From Pseudomonadota bacterium (GTDB taxonomy: Bacteria > Pseudomonadota > Gammaproteobacteria > Pseudomonadales > UBA5518), in NCBI GenBank assembly GCA_963204845.1, contig CAUJIL010000295.1, positions 1-11,537 on the forward strand: a stretch of 11,537 nucleotides of DNA, written 5' to 3'. The notes beneath the pieces were generated by a model that did no database searches, was not told where the DNA came from, and saw only the letters and a program-made list of their open reading frames with translations. A program made the position numbers and the translations under genes. Positions within the stretch are counted from its first letter, which is position 1; the number at the start of each line of letters is the position of its first letter. Shown here piece by piece: positions 6,354-11,537 of this stretch.

Positions 6354-9308
6354 ATGTCCGCTCGTACTGCTTCCCCGGGTTTCGGTCGTCGCCGATTCCT
6401 GCAATTGTCCGCGTTCGCGGCCGGCGCGGTCGCGTGTGGATCGCTGCCGTTGTTCCACCTGCGCGCGAACGCGGCAGCGCGCGAAGGGCGCACGGCGCGC
6501 ACGATCGGCAACTGGGAGGACCTCTATCGCGAGCGCTGGAGCTGGGACCGGATCGTGAAGGGTTCGCACGGCTGGGCCAACTGTCGCAGCGCCTGTGCGT
6601 GGGATATCTACGTCAAGAACGATGTGGTGGTGCGCGAGGAGCAGAGCGCGGTCTACGCGCAGTCCGAACCCGGCGTGCCCGACTTCAACCCGCGCGGTTG
6701 CCAGAAGGGCGCCTGCTACAGCGAGGTGATGTACGGTCCGAGCCGCCTCACCGTGCCGCTGAAACGCGTCGGCCCGCGTGGCTCCGGCCAGTGGGAAAAA
6801 ATCTCGTGGGAGCAGGCGATCGACGAGATCGCCACGCGCTGCGTGGACGCCGCGAGCCGCTACGGCGCCGACTGCATGATCCAGGACCTGGGTCCCAACT
6901 TCGACCAGGGCGCGAGCACGCTGGGGCGCTTCAAGTTCCTGATGCAGTCCGGTGGCACCTTCGCCGACATGTGGGCCGAGATCGGTGACCTGAACCTCGG
7001 GCTCGCGCTGACGGCCGGATTCGCGCACACCGGCGGTTCCTCGGACGAATGGTTCCTGTCGGACTACCTCGTCGTGTGGATGCACAACCCCGCGGTGACG
7101 CAGATGCCGGACGTGCACTTCCTGTACGAGGCGCGCTACAAGGGCGCCGAACTGGTCGTCATCGACCCGCAGTACACCGCCACCGCGGTGCACGCCGACC
7201 AGTGGCTGCCGCTGGAAACCGCCACCGACGCCGCGCTCGCGCTGTTCACCGCGCGCCACATCATCGACACCGACACCGTCGACTGGGCCTACGTGAAGGA
7301 ACAGACCGATCTGCCGCTGCTGGTGCGCCTGGACACCGGTGAGTTCCTGCGCGAGGCGGACGTGGTCGCGGACGGCGACCGGCGGCTGATGTACTTCCGC
7401 GACGCCCGCACGCAGGAGCTGGTGCTGGCGCCGGGGATCGAGGGCCACGACAGCGGCTGGCTGCGCCTCGAGGGCATCGAGCCGCTGCTCGAGGGCAGCT
7501 TCGCGGTGCGCCTGCACGACGGTTCCGAGGTCAACGTGGCGCCGGTGATGGCGCTGCTGCGCGAGCAGCTCGAGGCGTGGACCCTCGAGCGCACCGCCGA
7601 GCTCACCGCGCTGCACCCGGACGTGATCCTGCGCTTCGCCGAGGGTTTCGCGCGCGCCGAACGCCCGCTCATCCTCTCCAGCTGGGGCTCGAACCGCTTC
7701 GTGCACTCGGACCTGATGAACCGCGCCAAGCTGCTGTGCCTGGCGCTGAAGGGCGCGATCGGCAAGCGCGGTGCGGGCATCCACGCCACCGGTTTCTTCG
7801 ACCTCGCGGGCTTCGGCTCGCAGCTGCAGATGGAGCACCAGGGGTTGCGCGGCAAGCTCGCGATGATGGCCGGCGTGCTGACACCGGGGGATCTGTACCA
7901 GATCGCGGTCGATCTGGTCACCAAGCGCAAGTCACCGCACCTGATTCCGTTCGACATGGCGCGCGCGAACGAGTCGAAGTTCATCTGCAGCACCACCACC
8001 GCCTCGCTGATGTACGACCACCAGGGCATCGCCGGCGATCTCGAGAAGGAGGCCGCGCGCTATTACGAGCGCTCGCTGGCGGACTATCACCGCGAGGCGC
8101 GCGAGCAGGGTTGGGAGCCGATCAGTGCCAGCAAGGCCGGACCGAAGGTGCTGTTCACCGGTGGCGCCAACCTGCTGCGGCGCACCAATCGTGGTGACCG
8201 CATGCTCGAGGAGTTCTGGCCGAACCTCGATCTCGCGGTGTGCATCGACGTGAAGTGGTGCTTCACCGCGATGCACTCCGACTACGTGCTGCCGGCCGCG
8301 GGCTGGTACGAGAAGGTCGGCATCAAGTACGCCGTCACCTACGCGCCGTACCTGCACTACTGCGACGCGGCGGTGCCGCCGCTCGGCGAGAGCAAGGACG
8401 AGTGGGAGATGTTCTGGCTGCTCAGCAAGCGGATCGAGGAGATCTGCCGCGAACGCAATCTGCCGGCCTTCGATTCGTGCCGCGGGCGCAGCAACGACTG
8501 GAAGACGCTGCACCAGCGCTACAGTTCGCACGGCGCCTTCGGTCCGAAGGACGCACAGAAGGTCACGCAGGCGGTGCTCGACGACAGTCCCAGCGTCGGC
8601 GGCGTGAGCATTGCCGATCTGGAGCGCGACGGCATCAGCAAGTTCGTCGGCACCGGCGACAACGTGCTGCCGACCGCTACCTTCAACCCGGACTGGAAAG
8701 GCGAGGGGGTGCTGAGCACGCTGACGCTGTTCACCGAGCACAAGTCGCGCTGGCCCACCTACACGGGACGCCTGCAGTTCTATCTGGATCATCCGTGGTT
8801 CGTCGCTGCCGGCGAGGCGCTGCCCACGCACAAGCCGAGCCCGAAGGCGGGCGGCGACCATCCGTTCCAGATGGTGTCGTGTCATGCGCGCTGGTCGATC
8901 CATTCGCAGTGGCGCGACAACCCGATGATGCTGCGGTTGCAGCGCGGCGAACCGTGCATGCTGCTGAACCCGCGCGACGGCGTCGAGCTCGGTATCGCCG
9001 ACGGCGAGTTCGCGGAGCTGAGCAACGACTGCGGGCGCATCTTCATGCGCATCAAGCACAGCACGATGGTGCGTCCGCGCGTCGCGTACTACTTCCACGC
9101 CTGGGAGCCGCATCAGTTCCCCGGGCACCAGAGCTTCAAGTGGATCATTCCGGGCATCCAGAACCCGCTGCACATGGCCGGCGGCGACGGGCAGCTGCGC
9201 TTCTCGATCAACCACCTGCAGCTCGGCTCCTTCGTGCAGGACACGCGGGTCGCGATCCGTGCGCTGAACGACGAGGAGCGCGGCGCGCTGCTCGCCCGGC
9301 CGGCCTGA
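6354..9308 (+). CDS. Tat-exported molybdopterin oxidoreductase, type II DMSO reductase family catalytic (alpha) subunit
   Basis: This 984-residue bis-MGD molybdenum enzyme belongs to the branch containing NarG, ethylbenzene dehydrogenase, dimethylsulfide dehydrogenase, selenate and (per)chlorate reductases and steroid C25 dehydrogenase. A twin-arginine signal GRRRFLQ (11-17) and hydrophobic stretch target it to the periplasm, folded with cofactor. The N-terminal FS0 cluster ligands appear as His72, Cys77, Cys81 and Cys116. Around them lie YRERWSWD (58-65) and FNPRGCQKGACY (111-122), typical of this branch. GGT at 200-202 followed by GDL at 211-213 places Asp212 where NarG has its Mo-ligand Asp222. 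The C-terminal cofactor-binding domain includes HARWSIHSQWRDNP and the late PGIQNPLHMAGGDGQL stretch. Length is closer to the hydroxylases and dehydrogenases (about 900-1000) than to NarG (about 1250). The chaperone gene follows 16 bases later, but no beta or gamma subunit gene is adjacent. Family and export are firm. The substrate and reaction direction cannot be read from sequence. Confidence 0.9.
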   Translation: MSARTASPGFGRRRFLQLSAFAAGAVACGSLPLFHLRANAAAREGRTARTIGNWEDLYRERWSWDRIVKGSHGWANCRSACAWDIYVKNDVVVREEQSAVYAQSEPGVPDFNPRGCQKGACYSEVMYGPSRLTVPLKRVGPRGSGQWEKISWEQAIDEIATRCVDAASRYGADCMIQDLGPNFDQGASTLGRFKFLMQSGGTFADMWAEIGDLNLGLALTAGFAHTGGSSDEWFLSDYLVVWMHNPAVTQMPDVHFLYEARYKGAELVVIDPQYTATAVHADQWLPLETATDAALALFTARHIIDTDTVDWAYVKEQTDLPLLVRLDTGEFLREADVVADGDRRLMYFRDARTQELVLAPGIEGHDSGWLRLEGIEPLLEGSFAVRLHDGSEVNVAPVMALLREQLEAWTLERTAELTALHPDVILRFAEGFARAERPLILSSWGSNRFVHSDLMNRAKLLCLALKGAIGKRGAGIHATGFFDLAGFGSQLQMEHQGLRGKLAMMAGVLTPGDLYQIAVDLVTKRKSPHLIPFDMARANESKFICSTTTASLMYDHQGIAGDLEKEAARYYERSLADYHREAREQGWEPISASKAGPKVLFTGGANLLRRTNRGDRMLEEFWPNLDLAVCIDVKWCFTAMHSDYVLPAAGWYEKVGIKYAVTYAPYLHYCDAAVPPLGESKDEWEMFWLLSKRIEEICRERNLPAFDSCRGRSNDWKTLHQRYSSHGAFGPKDAQKVTQAVLDDSPSVGGVSIADLERDGISKFVGTGDNVLPTATFNPDWKGEGVLSTLTLFTEHKSRWPTYTGRLQFYLDHPWFVAAGEALPTHKPSPKAGGDHPFQMVSCHARWSIHSQWRDNPMMLRLQRGEPCMLLNPRDGVELGIADGEFAELSNDCGRIFMRIKHSTMVRPRVAYYFHAWEPHQFPGHQSFKWIIPGIQNPLHMAGGDGQLRFSINHLQLGSFVQDTRVAIRALNDEERGALLARPA

Positions 9309-9324
9309 GCGCGCTGGAGCCGGG

Positions 9325-9807
9325 GTGGTCACGGAGACGTTCGACGACGATTCGCAGGCGCTCGCGATGTTCGCGTGGGCGCGGCTGTGGAGCCCGCTGG
9401 CCGATACCGCGATGCGCGCGGAGGCGTGGTCCGCGCTCGGCTTGCCCGGGCGCTTCGACGAGCTCGCGGTCGATTACTGGACCGCGTTCCACGGACCGTC
9501 GCCGGCGGTGTCGCTGCTGCTGCACGCGGCGCTGGCACGCGACGGCGCCGCGGTGCGCGAGGACTGGCTGCGCGTGATGGATCATCTCGGGCTCGAGTGG
9601 CAGGACGCTCGACTGCCGCCGGACCAGCTCGGCGTTGCCTGCGAGGTGTTCGCGTGCGCGATCGACGCCGGCGAGGCGGTGCTGCGGCGCGAGCTGACGG
9701 CGCGCTATCTGCTGCCGTGGTGTACGGCCGCGCTGGCGAGCCTGCCACCGGAGTCCCCGCTTGCCGCCGTGGTCGGCGTGTTCCGCGACGATCTCGCCGC
9801 CCCCTGA
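9325..9807 (+). CDS. TorD/NarJ-type molybdoenzyme maturation chaperone (delta subunit)
   Basis: This 160-residue, mostly helical cytoplasmic protein has no signal peptide. The stretch from LPPDQLGVACEVFACAI to RYLLPWCTAALASLP (about residues 94-142) matches the TorD-family pattern: an Asp, then a helix, then a second helix ending in a Leu-x-x-Trp (here LLPW). Proteins of this family bind the Tat signal of the molybdoenzyme. They hold it back from export until the cofactor is inserted. Its position directly after the Tat-dependent alpha subunit supports that job. The start is GTG at 9325, with GGAG at 9316-9319, 16 bases after the previous stop, so translational coupling is likely. At 160 residues it is short for the family (usually about 180-220). 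Sequence similarity alone is modest, and context carries part of this call. Confidence 0.75.
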   Translation: MVTETFDDDSQALAMFAWARLWSPLADTAMRAEAWSALGLPGRFDELAVDYWTAFHGPSPAVSLLLHAALARDGAAVREDWLRVMDHLGLEWQDARLPPDQLGVACEVFACAIDAGEAVLRRELTARYLLPWCTAALASLPPESPLAAVVGVFRDDLAAP

Positions 9808-9845
9808 TTGCGGTCCCGGCCCGGAGACGTTCCCGTCCGCGCGAT

Positions 9846-9878
9846 GCCCGGTCTTTCGTAGAACCGGGCTGTGCCCGG
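9846..9878. other. Two mutually exclusive hairpins sharing one arm
   Basis: GCCCGGT (9846-9852) can pair with ACCGGGC (9863-9869) over 7 bp with a 10-base loop. CCGGGC (9864-9869) can instead pair with GCCCGG (9873-9878) over 6 bp with a TGT loop. The middle arm cannot be in both, so the RNA has two alternative folds. It starts 38 bases after the chaperone stop. No T-tract or small-molecule aptamer is recognised. Confidence 0.45.
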
Positions 9879-9887
9879 ACATGAATT

Positions 9888-9906
9888 GTTCGGCCACAGG
9901 CCGAAC
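9888..9906. terminator. Perfect 8-bp hairpin downstream of the chaperone gene
   Basis: GTTCGGCC (9888-9895) and GGCCGAAC (9899-9906) pair perfectly around ACA. It lies upstream of the promoter of the next gene, so it would be in the 3' end of the molybdoenzyme transcript. There is no following T-run, so it is more likely a 3'-end stabiliser or a U-less terminator than a standard intrinsic terminator. Confidence 0.4.
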
Positions 9907-9933
9907 CTGCGGATCCCCCCTGCGTCGCGACGG

Positions 9934-9942
9934 TGCTATGCT
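9934..9942 (+). promoter_or_regulatory. Extended -10 promoter of the ferredoxin oxidoreductase gene
   Basis: TGC-TATGCT (extended TG at 9934-9935, hexamer 9937-9942) is a good extended -10 element. No -35 is visible at the expected spacing (9914-9919 falls in a GC-rich run), which such promoters tolerate. It predicts a leader of about 40 bases before the ATG at 9990. Confidence 0.5.
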
Positions 9943-9976
9943 CCCGCCACCAACGAGATCCGTGTTCACGGACCAC

Positions 9977-9982
9977 AGGGAG
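9977..9982 (+). promoter_or_regulatory. Ribosome binding site of the ferredoxin oxidoreductase gene
   Basis: AGGGAG lies 7 bases before the ATG at 9990 and decides the start of the truncated reading frame. Confidence 0.65.
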
Positions 9983-9989
9983 CGGCGCC

Positions 9990-11537
9990 ATGCTGCGACA
10001 CAACGTCACCCTGGACGACAAGTACACGCTCGCCAGCGGGCGCGCGTACATGAGTGGCATCGAGGCGCTGGTCAGGCTGCTGATGCTGCAGCGCCAGCGT
10101 GACCGCGAGCGCGGCCTGAACACCGCGGGTTTCGTGTCCGGTTACCGCGGTTCCCCGCTCGGCAGCCTGGACCTGGCGCTGTGGCACGCGGCGGCGCATC
10201 TGCAGCGCCACGACGTGGTGTTCCGCCCCGGCGTGAACGAGGATCTGGCGATGACCGCGGTGCGCGGCACCCAGGAGCTGACGCTGTTCCCGGGCGCGCG
10301 CGTCGATGGCGTGTTCGGGATGTGGTATGGCAAGGGGCCCGGGCTCGACCGCAGCATGGACGTGCTGAAGCACGCCAACGCCGTCGGTACCTCGCGCTAC
10401 GGGGGCGTGCTGGCGGTGGTCGGTGACGACCACGCCTGCAAGTCCTCGACGCTGCCGCACCAGTGCGAGCACGCGTTCATGGGCGCCTCGGCGCCGGTAC
10501 TCAATCCCGCCAACGTGCAGGAGATCCTCGACCTGGGGCTGTTCGGCTGGGAGCTGTCGCGTTACTGCGGCTGCTGGGTCGGCTTCAAGGTGATCACCGA
10601 GAACTGCGATGCCTCCGCGTCGGTGGACATCGATCCGGCGCGCGTCACGGTGAAGGTTCCCGAAGGGTTCGCGCTGCCTCCCGACGGCGTGCACGCGCGA
10701 CTGCGCGACCGGCCGCTCGCCCAGGAGGAGCGGCTCAACCTGTACAAGATCTACGCGGCGCGCGAGTTCGCGCGCGTGAACGGGATCAACTACGTCGCGA
10801 TCGACAGCCCGCGCCCGCGCCTCGGCATCGTGACCACCGGCAAGGCGTACCTCGACGTGTTGCAGGCGCTGGAGGACCTCGGCATCGACCGCGACCACGC
10901 CGCCGCGCTCGGCATCCGCGTGTTCAAGGTCGGCATGCCGTGGCCGCTGGAGCCGGTCGCGACGCACGCCTTCGCCCAGGGGCTGGAGGAGATCCTCGTC
11001 GTCGAGGAGAAGCGCTCGGTGATCGAGGACCAGTTGACCGGGCAGCTCTACAACTGGCCGGTCGAGCGCCGCCCGCGCGTGATCGGCGAGTTCGACGAGC
11101 ATGGCCGGTCGCTGCTGCCGAACCTCGCCGAGCTGACGCCGGCGATGGTCGCGCGCGCGATCGCCGGGCGCATCGGCCGCTACTACCGCAGCGAGGACAT
11201 GCAGCGGCGGCTCGAGTTCCTGGAGCGCAAGGAACGTTCGCTGGCCGCCCCGCGCGCGATCATCGAGCGCACGCCGCATTTCTGCTCGGGCTGTCCGCAC
11301 AACACCTCGACCGTGGTGCCCGCGGGCAGTCGCGCCGGCGGCGGCATCGGCTGCCACTACATGGTCACCTGGATGGACCGCCACACCGAGACCTTCACGC
11401 ACATGGGCGGCGAGGGCGCGACGTGGATCGGGCAGGCGCCGTTCACCGACACGGCGCACGTGTTCCAGAATCTAGGCGACGGCACCTATTTCCATTCGGG
11501 GATTCTTGCGATCCGCGCCGCGGTCGCCGCCGGCGTG
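9990..11537 (+). CDS. Fused indolepyruvate ferredoxin oxidoreductase (IorA-IorB type), N-terminal 516 residues
   Basis: The frame is open from ATG 9990 to the right edge, so the gene is cut by the window. Full proteins of this type are about 1150 residues. They oxidatively decarboxylate aryl-pyruvates or related 2-oxoacids from amino-acid breakdown to acyl-CoA, passing electrons to ferredoxin, in the cytoplasm. The start LDDKYTL (8-14) is the family's usual opening. It is followed by the pyrimidine-binding domain with GFVSGYRGSPLG (47-58), FRPGVNEDLA (78-87), GVFGMWYGKGPG (107-118) and GDDHACKSSTLPHQ (145-158). A Rossmann-like region is at about 275-345. FCSGCPHNTST (431-441), GIGCHYM (452-458), HMGGEG (471-476) and the thiamine-diphosphate motif GDGTYFHSG (496-504) open the second domain. 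No ferredoxin-like 4Fe-4S repeat is seen in this part. It has its own promoter and is probably not part of the molybdoenzyme unit. Substrate range (indolepyruvate versus branched or other 2-oxoacids) is uncertain. Confidence 0.92.
   Translation, partial: MLRHNVTLDDKYTLASGRAYMSGIEALVRLLMLQRQRDRERGLNTAGFVSGYRGSPLGSLDLALWHAAAHLQRHDVVFRPGVNEDLAMTAVRGTQELTLFPGARVDGVFGMWYGKGPGLDRSMDVLKHANAVGTSRYGGVLAVVGDDHACKSSTLPHQCEHAFMGASAPVLNPANVQEILDLGLFGWELSRYCGCWVGFKVITENCDASASVDIDPARVTVKVPEGFALPPDGVHARLRDRPLAQEERLNLYKIYAAREFARVNGINYVAIDSPRPRLGIVTTGKAYLDVLQALEDLGIDRDHAAALGIRVFKVGMPWPLEPVATHAFAQGLEEILVVEEKRSVIEDQLTGQLYNWPVERRPRVIGEFDEHGRSLLPNLAELTPAMVARAIAGRIGRYYRSEDMQRRLEFLERKERSLAAPRAIIERTPHFCSGCPHNTSTVVPAGSRAGGGIGCHYMVTWMDRHTETFTHMGGEGATWIGQAPFTDTAHVFQNLGDGTYFHSGILAIRAAVAAGV

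Noticed and set aside
6348..9332. Two long antisense frames (496 and 466 codons) opposite the molybdoenzyme gene
   Set aside because: They mirror the codon structure of the real gene and show no family features, no ribosome binding site and no signal for independent expression.
9808..9989. A small gene, tRNA or riboswitch in the gap before the ferredoxin oxidoreductase
   Set aside because: No frame with a ribosome binding site, no tRNA-like cloverleaf and no recognisable riboswitch core. Only hairpins and a promoter-like element are present.
9966..11459. A 497-codon minus-strand frame opposite the ferredoxin oxidoreductase gene
   Set aside because: The plus strand encodes an unmistakable indolepyruvate ferredoxin oxidoreductase open to the window edge; the minus frame is a compositional shadow.
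9990..11537. Treating the oxidoreductase as part of the molybdoenzyme pathway
   Set aside because: A structured gap of 182 bases and a separate promoter lie between them, and fused indolepyruvate ferredoxin oxidoreductases occur widely without molybdoenzymes. Adjacency alone is not enough.

Overview
The window is very GC-rich, densely coded DNA with strong GC bias at third codon positions. It has Gram-negative envelope genes: a TolC-type channel, a PlpD-like patatin/POTRA/barrel protein and a TonB-dependent receptor. It also carries a Tat-exported molybdenum enzyme and a fused indolepyruvate:ferredoxin oxidoreductase. This set points to a high-GC proteobacterium, most likely a gammaproteobacterium. 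I cannot name the genus, and no phage, transposon, CRISPR or RNA gene is visible.

Layout. A 13-residue tail of an unidentified gene (1-43) precedes a tolC-like gene (62-1366, +). This converges, with a 10-base gap, on a type Vd autotransporter-like phospholipase gene (1377-3629, -). A divergent promoter region of about 120 bases (3630-3751) follows. It holds a perfect CCAAAT-N6-ATTTGG dyad and a promoter that looks leaderless. It drives a small secreted CxxC protein (DUF2946-like, 3752-4054) and a ZnuD-like TonB receptor with a His/Asp/Glu-rich loop (4135-6225), which together look like an outer-membrane metal (probably zinc) uptake operon closed by a clear intrinsic terminator (6261-6292).

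Next comes a two-gene unit. The first gene is the catalytic subunit of a type II DMSO-reductase-family enzyme (6354-9308). The second is a short TorD/NarJ-like chaperone gene 16 bases behind it (9325-9807). The iron-sulfur beta subunit and haem gamma subunit that normally accompany such enzymes are not here. This is the most unusual feature of the window.

A 182-base gap carries three hairpins, two of them mutually exclusive, and an extended -10 promoter. It leads into the first 516 codons of a fused indolepyruvate ferredoxin oxidoreductase (9990 to the right edge).

How they work together. The envelope genes are probably independent units (efflux/secretion, surface lipase, metal uptake). The molybdoenzyme and chaperone form one periplasmic redox module whose substrate cannot be read from sequence. 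The oxidoreductase is a separate cytoplasmic amino-acid catabolism gene. I see no multi-gene system that is clearly new. The best leads are the orphan molybdoenzyme with its altered Fe-S motif, the structured 9846-9906 intergenic region, and the dyad with a leaderless start ahead of the metal-uptake pair.
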